Assembly: GCF_023242365.1 (NCBI RefSeq) | Contig: NZ_JALLIX010000013.1 | Location: forward strand, 1 to 64,000 | Direction: 5' to 3' | Source: Pseudomonas sp. MWU13-2100 | GTDB taxonomy: Bacteria; Pseudomonadota; Gammaproteobacteria; Pseudomonadales; Pseudomonadaceae | Length of the DNA stretch: 64,000 bases | Shown here: positions 54,986-64,000 of the stretch, in pieces | Layout: each line of letters starts with the position of its first letter | How positions within the stretch are numbered: position 1 is the first letter of the stretch | The notes under the pieces: model-generated | The model's input: the letters and a program-made list of their open reading frames with translations, nothing else | The model's database searches: none | Told to the model about the DNA's origin: nothing | Made by a program: the position numbers and the translations under genes

Positions 54986-55873
54986 GTGGACAAGTTTAAA
55001 GGCGCCATGCTGGTGGGGGCGTTGCGATTGTTTGCGCTGCTGCCCTGGTGCGCGGTGCAATGGGTGGGCGCGGCCATCGGCTGGGTGATGTGGAAGCTGC
55101 CCAACCGTTCCCGCGACGTGGTGCGGATCAACCTGGCGAAATGTTTCCCGGAACTCGACCCCGTGGCTCGCGAGCAGTTGGTCGGCCGCAGCCTGATGGG
55201 CATCGGCAAGTCCTTTACCGAAAGCGCCTGCGCCTGGATCTGGCCGGCCCAGCGGTCGATGGAGCGGGTGCGCGAAGTCGAAGGCCTGGACATCCTCAAG
55301 GAGGCCCTGGCCTCGGGCAAGGGCGTGGTCGGCATCACCAGCCACCTGGGCAACTGGGAAGTGCTCAATCACTTTTATTGCAGCCAGTGCAAGCCGATCA
55401 TTTTCTACCGTCCGCCCAAGCTCAAGGCGGTGGACGAACTGTTGCGCAAGCAGCGGGTGCAGTTGGGCAACCGGGTTGCCGCGTCCACCAAGGAAGGCAT
55501 CCTCAGTGTCATCAAGGAGGTGCGCAAAGGTGGTGCGGTGGGTATTCCCGCCGACCCGGAACCGGCCGAATCCGCCGGGGTGTTCGTGCCGTTCCTCGGC
55601 ACCACGGCGCTGACCAGCAAGTTCGTGCCCAATATGCTCGCCGGCGGCAAGGCGGTGGGGGTGTTCCTGCATGCGTTGCGGTTGCCGGATGGTTCGGGTT
55701 TCAAGGTGATCCTCGAAGCCGCGCCCGAAGCCATGTACAGCACCGATACAGAGACCTCCGTGGCCGCCATGAGCCAGGTGGTGGCGCGTTATGTGCGGGC
55801 TTATCCGGACCAGTACATGTGGAGCATGAAGCGCTTCAGGAGACGTCCGCCGGGCGAGAAACGCTGGTACTGA
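54986..55873 (+). CDS. lpxL: Lipid A late acyltransferase (LpxL/HtrB family)
   Basis: A 295-residue inner-membrane acyltransferase that adds a secondary acyl chain to lipid A. It has an N-terminal TM, GVVGITSHLGNWEVLNHF (H-x4-D/E catalytic block), IPADPEPAESAGVFVPF and a C-terminal YMWSMKRFRRRP. The start is GTG with AGGAGG eight bases upstream. Confidence 0.92.
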   Translation: MDKFKGAMLVGALRLFALLPWCAVQWVGAAIGWVMWKLPNRSRDVVRINLAKCFPELDPVAREQLVGRSLMGIGKSFTESACAWIWPAQRSMERVREVEGLDILKEALASGKGVVGITSHLGNWEVLNHFYCSQCKPIIFYRPPKLKAVDELLRKQRVQLGNRVAASTKEGILSVIKEVRKGGAVGIPADPEPAESAGVFVPFLGTTALTSKFVPNMLAGGKAVGVFLHALRLPDGSGFKVILEAAPEAMYSTDTETSVAAMSQVVARYVRAYPDQYMWSMKRFRRRPPGEKRWY

Positions 55874-55950
55874 GGCCCGACTGGCACGATCTGTGGATAA
55901 AAATCGCGTAGCTGACTTATCCACAGGTGCACCCTTCAAGGACGCAACAG

Positions 55951-56196
55951 ATGTCCAATAACAAGAACGCTCTACGGATCAAGATCCAGCACCCGAGCAT
56001 CGGTGAGTGCCTGGGACTGACGCGCAACCTGTCCAGCAAGGGCGTGTATGTGACGCACCCGAGCTTGTCGCGCCTGACCACCGGCGCGGTGGTCTACGGT
56101 CAGGTGCAGGGGCTGCCGGCGGTGGCGCCGCGGATTCGCATGGAAGTGGTGCGGGTCGACGCCGATGGCATCGGCCTGCGCTTCATTGATCTTTGA
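55951..56196 (+). CDS. PilZ-like small protein
   Basis: 81 residues with a PilZ-type beta-barrel pattern (TRNLSSKGVYVTHPSLSRL; VRVDADGIGLRFIDL). The RxxxR c-di-GMP motif is not clear: the N-terminal region has ALRIKIQHPSIGE instead. ATG 55951 has AAGGA eight bases upstream. The 3' end overlaps the convergent TPR gene by 14 bases. A PilZ gene sits here in P. aeruginosa too. Confidence 0.75.
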   Translation: MSNNKNALRIKIQHPSIGECLGLTRNLSSKGVYVTHPSLSRLTTGAVVYGQVQGLPAVAPRIRMEVVRVDADGIGLRFIDL

Positions 56197-56506
56197 GCGC
56201 GGCTTTTTCAAGCTTTTTCAGAAACACCGTCATTTCCTTCTCCGCCTGCTTGTCGCCATGCCCGCGAGCAGCTTCCAGACCCTGTTCCCAGGCCTCTTTG
56301 GCGGCCGCGTTGTCGCCTGCGGCCTGATGCGCCTTGCCCAGCAGTTTCCAGGCGGCGGAGTATTGCGGGTCGAAGCCGACGCAGCGTTGCAGGTGCTCGA
56401 CGGCCTTGGCGTTTTCCCCAAGGTCCAGGTAGCCCTTGCCGAGGCCGAAGCGCAGTAGTGAGTTATCCACACCCTTGGCGAGCATTTTTTCCAGTGATTC
56501 GAGCAT
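56183..56506 (-). CDS. TPR-repeat protein
   Basis: 107 residues made of about two and a half tetratricopeptide repeats (LLRFGLGKGYLDLGENAKAV; SAAWKLLGKAHQAAGDNAAA), a soluble protein-interaction scaffold. ATG 56506 has GAGGGA upstream. No catalytic features. It is convergent with and overlaps the PilZ-like gene. Confidence 0.85.
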   Translation of the reverse strand: MLESLEKMLAKGVDNSLLRFGLGKGYLDLGENAKAVEHLQRCVGFDPQYSAAWKLLGKAHQAAGDNAAAKEAWEQGLEAARGHGDKQAEKEMTVFLKKLEKAALKDQ

Positions 56507-56528
56507 GGCGATCCCTCGATACGGCAAT

Positions 56529-56661
56529 TGTGGCGAGGGGGCTTGCCCCCGTCGGGCTGCGAAGCGGCCCTAAGATCGGCCACTCCGCTGTATCAGTGAA
56601 AACGAGGTGAGTGGATTTACGACTGCTTCGCAGCCGAACGGGGGCAAGCCCCCTCGCCACA
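56529..56661. repeat. REPIN-type inverted REP pair
   Basis: TGTGGCGAGGGGGCTTGCCC on the left and its inverted partner GGGGCAAGCCCCCTCGCCAC on the right (56641-56660), enclosing about 90 bases. This is the common fluorescens-group REP doublet, between the TPR gene and trkA. Confidence 0.88.
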
Positions 56662-56663
56662 GG

Positions 56664-58037
56664 TCAGAAAAAACTCAGGCCGACATGAAATAGCTTTTCC
56701 ACATCGCGGATCTGTTTTTTATCCACAAGGAACAGAATGACATGGTCGCCGGCCTGGATCACGGTGGCGTCGTGGGCGATCAGGACCTCTTCATCACGAA
56801 TGATCGCGCCAATGGTCGCCCCCGGCGGCAAGGCGATATCGGCGATGGCCCGGCCCACCACTTTGCTCGACTTCGCATCACCGTGGGCAATCGCCTCGAT
56901 GGCCTCCGCCGCCCCGCGCCTGAGCGAGTGCACGCTGACAATATCGCCCCTGCGGACATGGGTCAGCAAAGTGCCGATGGTCGCCAGCTGCGGGCTGATG
57001 GCGATGTCGATCTCGCCGCCCTGGACCAGGTCGACATAGGCCGGGTTGTTGATCAGGGTCATGACCTTCTTCGCCCCGAGGCGCTTGGCCAGCAGCGACG
57101 ACATGATGTTGGCTTCATCGTCGTTGGTCAGGGCCAGGAACACATCGGTGTCGGCGATGTTCTCTTCCAGCAGCAGGTCGCGGTCCGAAGCGCTGCCCAG
57201 TAGCACCACGGTGCTGTCCAGGGTGTCCGAGAGGTGCCGGCAGCGCGCCGGGTTCTTCTCGATGATCTTGACCTGGTAGCGGCTTTCGATGGCTTCGGCC
57301 AGCCGCTCGCCGATCTGCCCGCCGCCGGCAATGACGATGCGCTTGTAGCTTTCGTCGAGGCGGCGCATTTCGCCCATCACCGCGCGGATATGCGCCTTGG
57401 CGGCGATGAAAAATACTTCGTCGTCGGCTTCGATCACCGTGTCGCCACGAGGCATGATCGGCCGGTCGCGGCGGAAGATCGCCGCCACCCGGGTGTCGAC
57501 GTTGGGCATGCGCTCGCGCAACTGGCGCAGTTGCTGGCCCACCAGCGGCCCGCCGTAGTAGGCCTTGACCGCCACCAACTGGGCCTTGCCCTCGGCGAAG
57601 TCGATCACCTGCAAGGCCCCCGGGTGTTCGATCAGGCGCTTGATGTAGTGGGTGACCACCTGCTCCGGGCTGATCAGCACATCCACCGGAATCGCGTCGT
57701 TGTCGAACAGCCCGGCGCGGGTCAGGTAGGCCGCTTCGCGGACCCGGGCAATCTTGGTCGGGGTGTGGAACAGGGTGTGGGCGACCTGGCAGGCGACCAT
57801 GTTGGTTTCGTCGCTGTTGGTCACCGCCACCAGCATGTCGGCATCATCCGCGCCGGCCTGGCGCAGGATCGTCGGGAACGAGGCGCGGCCCTGTACGGTG
57901 CGGATATCCAGGCGGTCGCCGAGGTCGCGCAGGCGCTCGCCGTCGGTGTCGACCACGGTGATGTCGTTGGCTTCGCTGGCCAGGTGTTCGGCCAGCGTGC
58001 CGCCGACCTGCCCGGCACCGAGGATGATGATTTTCAT
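56664..58037 (-). CDS. trkA: Trk potassium uptake NAD-binding regulator
   Basis: 457 residues with two RCK units. Each has a Rossmann loop ([19 protein letters not shown] and [18 protein letters not shown]) followed by a TrkA-C domain. It is the cytosolic gating subunit for TrkH/TrkG potassium channels. It lies 22 bases after rsmB in the leftward def-fmt-rsmB-trkA unit. Confidence 0.96.
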   Translation of the reverse strand: MKIIILGAGQVGGTLAEHLASEANDITVVDTDGERLRDLGDRLDIRTVQGRASFPTILRQAGADDADMLVAVTNSDETNMVACQVAHTLFHTPTKIARVREAAYLTRAGLFDNDAIPVDVLISPEQVVTHYIKRLIEHPGALQVIDFAEGKAQLVAVKAYYGGPLVGQQLRQLRERMPNVDTRVAAIFRRDRPIMPRGDTVIEADDEVFFIAAKAHIRAVMGEMRRLDESYKRIVIAGGGQIGERLAEAIESRYQVKIIEKNPARCRHLSDTLDSTVVLLGSASDRDLLLEENIADTDVFLALTNDDEANIMSSLLAKRLGAKKVMTLINNPAYVDLVQGGEIDIAISPQLATIGTLLTHVRRGDIVSVHSLRRGAAEAIEAIAHGDAKSSKVVGRAIADIALPPGATIGAIIRDEEVLIAHDATVIQAGDHVILFLVDKKQIRDVEKLFHVGLSFF

Positions 58038-58059
58038 CGGGGCGCTCCGTTGTCCCGGC

Positions 58060-59370
58060 TCAGCCGCGCGTGGCGGCGATCTTGATCAGTTTGGCGTAGT
58101 AGAAACCGTCGTGTCCGCCTTGCTGGGCCAGCAACTGGCGACCATGGGGCTGCTTGATGCCGAAGGCTCCGACGATTTCCAGCTCGCGGGCACCGGAGGT
58201 ACGGGCGAGGAACGCTTCGATCACTTCGGTGTTCTCGGTCGGTAGGGTCGAGCAGGTGGCATAGAGCAGGATGCCGCCGACTTCCAGGGTCGTCCACATC
58301 GCGTCCAGCAACTCGCCTTGCAAGGCGGCCAGGGCGGCGATGTCGTCGGGCTGGCGGGTCAGCTTGATGTCCGGATGACGACGGATCACGCCGGTGGCCG
58401 AGCACGGTGCGTCGAGCAGGATGCGCTGGAACGGCTTGCCATCCCACCAGGCGGCGGTATCACGACCATCGGCGGCGATCAGTTCGGCGTCCAGGCCAAG
58501 GCGCTCGAGGTTCTCGCGCACCCGCACCAGGCGTTTGGCCTCCAGGTCCACGGCGACCACACCGGCCAGTTGCGGCTGGACTTCGAGGATATGGCAGGTC
58601 TTGCCGCCGGGAGCGCAGCAGGCATCGAGCACGCGCTGGCCGGGGGTCAGGTCGAGCAGGTCGGCGGCCAGTTGCGCGGCTTCGTCCTGGACGCTGATCC
58701 AGCCTTCGTTGAAGCCAGGCAGGTTGCGCACATCGCAGGCCTCTTCCAGCACGATGCCATCCGGGCTGTAGACGCAAGCGTGGGCGATGACCCCGGCGTC
58801 GCCCAGCAGCTTGAGGTAGGCATCGCGCGAGTGATGACGGCGATTGACCCGCAGGATCATCGGCGGGTGGGCATTGTTCGCCGCGCAGATGGCTTCCCAT
58901 TGTTCCGGCCAGAAGGCCTTGAGGGATTTCTGCAGCCAGCGCGGGTGAGCGGTGCGCACCACCGGGTCGTGTTCCAGCTCGGCCAGCAGCGCTTCGCTCT
59001 CCCGTTGCGCGCGGCGCAGCACGGCATTGAGCAAGGCCTTGGCCCAGGGTTTTTTCAGCTTCTCGGCGCAACCGACGGTCTCGCCGATGGCTGCATGGGC
59101 CGGCACACGGGTGTAGAGCAGTTGATAGAGGCCGACCAGCAGCAAGGCTTCGACGTCGGCATCGGCGGCCTTGAAGGGTTTTTGCAGCAGCTTGGCCGCC
59201 AGTGCCGAGAGGCGTGGCTGCCAGCGTGCGGTGCCGAACGCCAGGTCCTGGGTCAGGCCGCGATCACGGGCCTCGACCTTGTCCAGTTGTAACGGCAGCG
59301 AGCTGTTGAGCGAGGCCTTGCCGTTGAGGACGGCGGTGAGTGCCTTGGCGGCGGCCAGACGCGGGTTCAT
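58060..59370 (-). CDS. rsmB: 16S rRNA m5C967 methyltransferase
   Basis: 436 residues: an N-terminal NusB-like RNA-binding domain, then a SAM methyltransferase with [14 protein letters not shown], the catalytic-type [17 protein letters not shown] and the nucleophile Cys in [15 protein letters not shown] 59370 overlaps the fmt stop by four bases; the frame extends upstream but is not protein-like there. Confidence 0.95.
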   Translation of the reverse strand: MNPRLAAAKALTAVLNGKASLNSSLPLQLDKVEARDRGLTQDLAFGTARWQPRLSALAAKLLQKPFKAADADVEALLLVGLYQLLYTRVPAHAAIGETVGCAEKLKKPWAKALLNAVLRRAQRESEALLAELEHDPVVRTAHPRWLQKSLKAFWPEQWEAICAANNAHPPMILRVNRRHHSRDAYLKLLGDAGVIAHACVYSPDGIVLEEACDVRNLPGFNEGWISVQDEAAQLAADLLDLTPGQRVLDACCAPGGKTCHILEVQPQLAGVVAVDLEAKRLVRVRENLERLGLDAELIAADGRDTAAWWDGKPFQRILLDAPCSATGVIRRHPDIKLTRQPDDIAALAALQGELLDAMWTTLEVGGILLYATCSTLPTENTEVIEAFLARTSGARELEIVGAFGIKQPHGRQLLAQQGGHDGFYYAKLIKIAATRG

Positions 59371-60311
59371 TGGCCGAGCACCGTACCGAGGGCGAATTTC
59401 TCGCGGCGGCTGTTGAACAGGTCGCTGAAATTCAGCGCCTTGCCGCCGGGCAGTTGCAGGCGGGTCAGGCACAGGGCGCCGGCGCCGGTGGCGACGATCA
59501 GGCCGTCCTTGCTGGCGGCGAGGATTTCACCCGGCTTGCCCTGGCCTTCGGCGACGCTGGCCGCCAGGACTTTCAGGGCCTCGTCACTGAGGGTGCTGTG
59601 GCAGACCGGCCAGGGATTGAAGGCGCGAATCAGTCGCTCCAACTCCACCGCCGGACGGTTCCAGTCGATGCGCGCTTCGTCCTTGTTCAGCTTGTGGGCG
59701 TAGGTGGCGAGGCGGTCGTCCTGGACTTCGCCATCCAGGGTCCCGGCGGCGAGACCGGCGATGGCCTGGAGCACGGCGGGTGGGCCGAGTTCGGCGAGGC
59801 GGTCGTGCAAGGTGCCGCCGGTGTCTTCGGCGCTGATCGGGGTGACGCTCTTGAGCAGCATCGGCCCGGTGTCGAGCCCGGCTTCCATGCGCATCACGGT
59901 CACGCCGCTTTCGCTATCGCCGGCTTCCACGGCGCGCTGGATCGGCGCCGCACCGCGCCAGCGCGGCAGCAGCGAAGCGTGGCTGTTGATGCAGCCCAGG
60001 CGTGGGATATCCAGCACCACCTGCGGCAGGATCAGGCCGTAGGCGACCACCACCAGCAGGTCTGGCTTGAGCGCCGCCAGTTCGGCCTGGGCCTCGGCGT
60101 TGCGCAGGGTCGGCGGTTGCAGAACGCTGATGCCGTGTTCCAGCGCGAGCTGCTTGACCGGGCTCGGCATCAGCTTCTGCCCACGGCCCGCCGGACGATC
60201 CGGCTGAGTGTAGACCGCGACGATCTCATAAGGGCTGCCGAGCAGGGCCTTGAGGTGTTCGGCGGCGAATTCGGGGGTGCCGGCGAAGACGATGCGCAGT
60301 GGCTCAGTCAT
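59367..60311 (-). CDS. fmt: Methionyl-tRNA formyltransferase
   Basis: 314 residues. The N-terminal formyltransferase domain begins [20 protein letters not shown] and has [18 protein letters not shown]; a C-terminal OB-like domain follows. It formylates initiator tRNA. It lies 59 bases after def. Confidence 0.97.
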   Translation of the reverse strand: MTEPLRIVFAGTPEFAAEHLKALLGSPYEIVAVYTQPDRPAGRGQKLMPSPVKQLALEHGISVLQPPTLRNAEAQAELAALKPDLLVVVAYGLILPQVVLDIPRLGCINSHASLLPRWRGAAPIQRAVEAGDSESGVTVMRMEAGLDTGPMLLKSVTPISAEDTGGTLHDRLAELGPPAVLQAIAGLAAGTLDGEVQDDRLATYAHKLNKDEARIDWNRPAVELERLIRAFNPWPVCHSTLSDEALKVLAASVAEGQGKPGEILAASKDGLIVATGAGALCLTRLQLPGGKALNFSDLFNSRREKFALGTVLGQ

Positions 60312-60370
60312 AAATAAAGCTCGCTTGAAAAAGAAAAGGCTTGCCGCAGCAAGCCTTTGGAATGAAGGGA

Positions 60371-60877
60371 TCAGGCGTTCTGGCGATGGAGCTTTTCCAG
60401 CTTCTTCTTGATCCGGTCGCGCTTGAGCGTAGACAGGTAATCGACGAACAGCTTGCCGTTGAGGTGATCGCATTCATGCTGGATGCACACCGCCAACAGG
60501 CCTTCGGCCTCCAGTTCGTACGGCTTGCCGTCGCGGTCCAGGGCCTTGACCCGCAGTTTTGTCGGGCGGTCGACGTTCTCGTAGAAGCCCGGTACCGACA
60601 GGCAACCTTCCTGGTACTGGTCGACATCCGTGGTCAGGGTTTCGAACTCGGGGTTGATGAACACCCGGGGTTCGCTACGATCTTCACTCAGATCCATGAC
60701 CACGATGCGTTGGTGCACATTGACCTGGGTCGCCGCCAGGCCGATGCCCGGGGCTTCATACATTGTTTCAAACATGTCGTCGATCAGCTGCCGCACCTGG
60801 TCGTCCACCACGGCCACGGGTTTGGCGATGGTGCGCAGGCGCGGGTCTGGAAATTCGAGGATGTTTAAAATGGCCAT
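60371..60877 (-). CDS. def: Peptide deformylase
   Basis: 168 residues with all three metal-site motifs: [13 protein letters not shown] and QHECDHLNG. It removes the formyl group from nascent proteins. It is divergent from the LysM gene. Confidence 0.97.
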   Translation of the reverse strand: MAILNILEFPDPRLRTIAKPVAVVDDQVRQLIDDMFETMYEAPGIGLAATQVNVHQRIVVMDLSEDRSEPRVFINPEFETLTTDVDQYQEGCLSVPGFYENVDRPTKLRVKALDRDGKPYELEAEGLLAVCIQHECDHLNGKLFVDYLSTLKRDRIKKKLEKLHRQNA

Positions 60878-61029
60878 AGGCGTATTTGCTGCACTTGTGA
60901 GGTAAAGTCAGAGACGGTTGCCGAAATGTCCCGGTGGGATCGGCTACCGTTGTAAAACGTTCTCCTTGGGAGCGAGCCGCGGGGGCTCTGGCGTTTCACG
61001 CGAAGGCACATAATAAAGGGATTCACTGC

Positions 61030-62052
61030 ATGAGGAAAACACTACTCGCCCTGTTGCTGGCCGTTACCGGCGTTGTGCAGGCGCAAGTGCAACTCAAGGA
61101 CGGTTATCCACAGCGTTATACCGTAGTGCGCGGTGACACACTTTGGGACATTTCCGGGAAGTTTCTCAGCGAACCGTGGAAGTGGCCGGAGATCTGGCAC
61201 GCTAACCCCCAGGTGGCGAATCCGGACCTGATCTACCCCGGCGATACGCTGACGCTGCAGTTCGTCGACGGTCAGCCACGGTTGGTGGTGGATCGTGGTG
61301 TGTCGCGCGGGACAGTGAAGTTGTCGCCGCAGGTGCGCCGCTCGCCGGTGGCCGAGGCGATTCCGAGCATTCCGCTGGAAAAGATCAATGCGTTCCTGTT
61401 GAGCAACCGCATTGTCGACAGCCCCGACGACTTCCAGAAAGCCCCGTATATCCTGGCCGGCAACAATGAGCGGGTGCTCAGCGGCATGGGCGATCGGATC
61501 TATGCCCGTGGTGTGTTCGACCCGGCGCACACGGTCTATGGCCTGTTCCGCCAGGGCAAGGTCTATACCGACACGCAGACCAAGGAGTTCCTTGGGATCA
61601 ACGCCGACGACGTCGGCACCGGCGAGCTGGTGGCGACCGAAGGCGATATCGGCACGTTGAGCCTGCGCCGCACTACCCAGGAGGTTCGCCTGGGAGACCG
61701 CCTGTTCGTCAGCGAAGAGCGCCCGGTCAATTCGACGTTCATGCCCAGCGCGCCGCAAGCGCAGATCCGCGGAACGATCATAGATGTGCCACGGGGTGTT
61801 ACACAGATCGGCGTCATGGATGTGGTCACGATCGACAAGGGCCGCCGCGATGGCCTGGCCGAAGGCAATGTTCTAGCGGTGATGAAGACCGGCGAGACCG
61901 TGCACGACCAGGTCACTGGACAGCGCGTCAAGGTCCCCGACGAGCGTTCGGGCCTGCTGATGGTGTTCCGCACCTACGAAAAGCTCAGCTATGGTTTAGT
62001 ACTTACTGCCACGCGGTCGCTGACAGTCATGGACAAGGTGCGCAACCCGTAG
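61030..62052 (+). CDS. LysM-domain periplasmic/cell-wall protein
   Basis: 340 residues. A signal peptide (about 1-19, cut after VQA) is followed by one LysM (YTVVRGDTLWDISGKFL), which binds peptidoglycan, and a long domain of unknown function (about 110-335). ATG 61030 follows AAGGG. A homologue sits between def and dprA in P. aeruginosa. It probably takes part in envelope maintenance. Confidence 0.9.
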   Translation: MRKTLLALLLAVTGVVQAQVQLKDGYPQRYTVVRGDTLWDISGKFLSEPWKWPEIWHANPQVANPDLIYPGDTLTLQFVDGQPRLVVDRGVSRGTVKLSPQVRRSPVAEAIPSIPLEKINAFLLSNRIVDSPDDFQKAPYILAGNNERVLSGMGDRIYARGVFDPAHTVYGLFRQGKVYTDTQTKEFLGINADDVGTGELVATEGDIGTLSLRRTTQEVRLGDRLFVSEERPVNSTFMPSAPQAQIRGTIIDVPRGVTQIGVMDVVTIDKGRRDGLAEGNVLAVMKTGETVHDQVTGQRVKVPDERSGLLMVFRTYEKLSYGLVLTATRSLTVMDKVRNP

Positions 62053-62087
62053 CGCCGAATGCGGTACACCGCAAGCCCGCCGATTTC

Positions 62088-62158
62088 TGTAGGCGCTGGT
62101 TTGCCGGCGATAGCGCTGGTGAAATTGCATCGCCATCGCTGGCAAGCCAACTCCCACA
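62088..62158. repeat. REPIN-type inverted REP pair
   Basis: CTGTAGGCGCTGGTTTGCCG and CGGCAAACC-like inverted relative CTGGCAAGCCAACTCCCACA, about 30 bases apart between the LysM gene and dprA. The enclosed arms share CGATAGCG/CGCCATCG. Confidence 0.65.
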
Positions 62159-62279
62159 ATGATCGATCAGGGCGCTGCCTCCAGGGTCGATTCGGTTAGC
62201 CGGTTAAACAGGTTACCCACAGAGTTATCCACAGCTTGTTCCTGCTGTTCCCGGACCGCCACAGATCAAGGATGATCCG

Positions 62280-63380
62280 ATGTCGCTGTCCAACTGTACC
62301 TCCCTGTCCCCGGCGGAGCTGGAAGCCCGCCTGCGTCTGCACCGTTTGCCGGAGCTCGGTCCCCGGCGCTTTCGCGCCTTGATCGACGCTTTCGGTTCGG
62401 CCTCGGCGGCCCTCGGTGCGCCGGCCACCGCCTGGCGTGCGCTGGGCTTGCCGAGGGCCTGTGCCGAGGCGCGCCGCAGCCCCGAAGTGCGTGACGCGGC
62501 CAGCGCTGCATGGCGCTGGCTAGAGCGCCCGGCTTGCCATCTGGTGATGTGGGACCAGACCGATTACCCCGCCCTTCTTGCCGAACTGGACGATGCGCCG
62601 CCGTTGCTGTTCGTGGCCGGCGATCCTGCCCTTCTGGAGCAACCGCAGCTGGCGCTGGTCGGCAGCCGCCGTGCTTCCAAGCCAGGCATGGACACGGCGG
62701 CGGCCTTTTCCCGGAGCCTGGCCGGCGCCGGTTTTGTCATCACCAGCGGGCTGGCACTGGGGATCGACGGGGCGGCCCATCAGGCGGCCCTGGACATTGG
62801 CGGGCGAACCATCGGCGTGCTCGGCACCGGCCTGGAAAATCTTTATCCACAGCGCCATCGCCGGCTGGCGGAGGCGATGATTGCCCAGGGCAGTGCCGTG
62901 GTCTCCGAGTTGCCCTTGGCGGCGCCGCCGCATCCGAGCAACTTTCCCCGGCGCAATCGGATCATCAGCGGCTTGTCCCTGGGGGTGCTGGTGGTGGAGG
63001 CCAGCGTCGCCAGCGGCTCGCTGATCACCGCCCGGTTGGCGGCGGAACAGGGGCGCGAGGTGTATGCGATTCCCGGTTCGATCCATCACCCCGGCGCCAA
63101 GGGTTGTCATCAGTTGATCCGCGATGGTGCGGTGCTGGTGGAAACCGTCGAACATATCCTCGAACCCCTGCGCAGTTGGCAGAGGGTGACGGCCAGCCCG
63201 ATCCCCGCTGCGCCCGGGCATCCGCTGCTAGGCTTGTTGCACGCCGCGCCGCAGAGCAGCGAGGCCCTGGCCCGTGCCTGTGGCTGGGCATTGCCGCGAG
63301 TCCTGGCGGCGCTGACCGAGTTGGAACTCGAAGGTCGGGTTGCCAATGAAAACGGACGCTGGTTAGCTCGCGCGAGGTAG
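62280..63380 (+). CDS. dprA: DNA-processing protein DprA/Smf
   Basis: 366 residues. An N-terminal SAM-like helical part is followed by the Rossmann-like DprA core (ALVGSRRASKPGMDTAAAFS; ITSGLALGIDGAAHQAALD; LYPQRHRRLAEAMI) and a C-terminal winged helix. It loads RecA on incoming single-stranded DNA during transformation. Confidence 0.95.
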   Translation: MSLSNCTSLSPAELEARLRLHRLPELGPRRFRALIDAFGSASAALGAPATAWRALGLPRACAEARRSPEVRDAASAAWRWLERPACHLVMWDQTDYPALLAELDDAPPLLFVAGDPALLEQPQLALVGSRRASKPGMDTAAAFSRSLAGAGFVITSGLALGIDGAAHQAALDIGGRTIGVLGTGLENLYPQRHRRLAEAMIAQGSAVVSELPLAAPPHPSNFPRRNRIISGLSLGVLVVEASVASGSLITARLAAEQGREVYAIPGSIHHPGAKGCHQLIRDGAVLVETVEHILEPLRSWQRVTASPIPAAPGHPLLGLLHAAPQSSEALARACGWALPRVLAALTELELEGRVANENGRWLARAR

Positions 63381-63427
63381 GTCTACCTGAGTAAACTGCG
63401 AGCAGCTTTAAATCCGGAGAACGAGCA

Positions 63428-63985
63428 ATGGTCAACAGTTGGCGTGTGCAAGAAGCCGCACGAGAAATTCGCGCAGGGGCGGTGATTGCCTATCCAACCG
63501 AGGCGGTCTGGGGTTTGGGTTGCGATCCCTGGAACGAAGAGGCGGTGGATCGTTTGCTGGCGATCAAGAATCGTTCGGTGGACAAGGGCTTGATCCTGAT
63601 TGCCGACAATATCCGCCAGTTCGATTTTCTCTTCGAGGATTTCCCGGAAGACTGGATCGACCGCATGGCCAGTACCTGGCCAGGACCGAATACCTGGCTG
63701 GTGCCGCATCAGGACCTGTTGCCGGAGTGGGTCACTGGCGTGCATGACACGGTGGCCTTGCGGGTCAGCGATCATCCGCTGGTGCGGGACCTGTGTTCGT
63801 TGGTGGGGCCGCTGATTTCCACTTCGGCCAATCCCCAGGGACGGCCGGCGGCGCGCACGCGGATTCGCGTGGAGCAGTATTTCCGTGGGCAGATCGACCT
63901 GGTGCTGGGCGGCAACCTGGGCGGGCGGAAGAACCCGAGCCTGATCCGGGACCTGGCGACCGGCAAGGTGGTGCGCCCGGCGTAG
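63428..63985 (+). CDS. tsaC: Threonylcarbamoyl-AMP synthase
   Basis: A 185-residue YrdC/Sua5-domain protein ([53 protein letters not shown]). It makes the activated threonylcarbamoyl for t6A37 in tRNA. It lies 47 bases after dprA with GGAG upstream. The gene is complete 15 bases before the window end. Confidence 0.95.
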   Translation: MVNSWRVQEAAREIRAGAVIAYPTEAVWGLGCDPWNEEAVDRLLAIKNRSVDKGLILIADNIRQFDFLFEDFPEDWIDRMASTWPGPNTWLVPHQDLLPEWVTGVHDTVALRVSDHPLVRDLCSLVGPLISTSANPQGRPAARTRIRVEQYFRGQIDLVLGGNLGGRKNPSLIRDLATGKVVRPA

Positions 63986-64000
63986 GGCGAACCCTTGTGG

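Noticed and set aside
55905..62232. TTATCCACA-like DnaA-box matches (near 55918 and 62223) as a replication origin
   Set aside because: Isolated copies in intergenic DNA of a genome rich in this word; no clustered boxes or A+T-rich unwinding element seen.

Overview
The window comes from a Pseudomonas of the fluorescens type. The right-hand 14 kb carries the conserved oriC-proximal order plsC-gmhB-glyS-glyQ-tag-lpxL-PilZ-TPR-trkA-rsmB-fmt-def-lysM-dprA-tsaC, codon use is high-GC pseudomonad, and REP/REPIN-type palindromes sit between core genes. In P. aeruginosa this block directly follows dnaA-dnaN-recF-gyrB. Here gyrB is absent next to plsC and at least 49 kb of other DNA lies on that side.

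Layout. (1) 1-3.2 kb: the tail of a Tn7/Tn5053-type transposition operon (end of a probable tniA, then tniB and tniQ) and a small gene. (2) 3.2-4.8 kb: decayed mobile DNA with a 64-bp palindrome and a broken IS21-family istA. (3) 4.8-23.2 kb: a DJ-1/PfpI gene and then a compact, translationally coupled nonribosomal-peptide cluster on the + strand. It encodes a free condensation-type enzyme, a carrier-thioesterase with a Cys nucleophile, an SHMT-fold PLP enzyme lacking the folate-reaction Glu, an iron-sulfur flavoprotein, an AlkZ/YcaQ-type DNA glycosylase, an NRPS (A-T-Cy-A-T), a PaaK-like aryl ligase, a TrpE/TrpG-like chorismate amidotransferase pair, a 14-TM exporter and a second condensation-like protein without the catalytic His pair. 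(4) 23.2-28.3 kb: a scrapyard of truncated genes. A TonB-receptor tail is followed by two Mu-like prophage morphogenesis fragments that bracket an intact S-type pyocin with a colicin-E3-type RNase domain and its probable immunity gene. A truncated phosphoribosyltransferase-like gene, a membrane coiled-coil gene and clustered 16-bp repeats follow. (5) 28.3-31.3 kb: an MFS carrier and a frameshifted PLP decarboxylase, bracketed by two copies of a 26-bp IS-end-like repeat. (6) 31.6-40.5 kb: a complete chemosensory operon (two receptors, CheY, STAS, CheA, CheW, CheR, CheD, CheB). (7) 40.7-49.7 kb: HflK/HflC-like pair, divergent Nramp homologue, TerC fusion, LysR regulator, GMC oxidoreductase and MHS transporter. 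(8) 49.9-64 kb: core oriC-proximal genes.

The NRPS cluster is the most likely undescribed system. Read together, the TrpE/TrpG pair would make anthranilate or a relative. The first adenylation domain has Gly where amino-acid-activating domains have Asp, which suits an aryl substrate. The cyclization domain would form an oxazoline or thiazoline. The SHMT-like enzyme probably makes an unusual beta-hydroxy amino acid, and a Cys thioesterase would release the product. The AlkZ-type glycosylase suggests that the product, or a form of it, alkylates DNA and that the producer protects itself by base excision. The product structure is inference; the gene content and motifs are seen directly.
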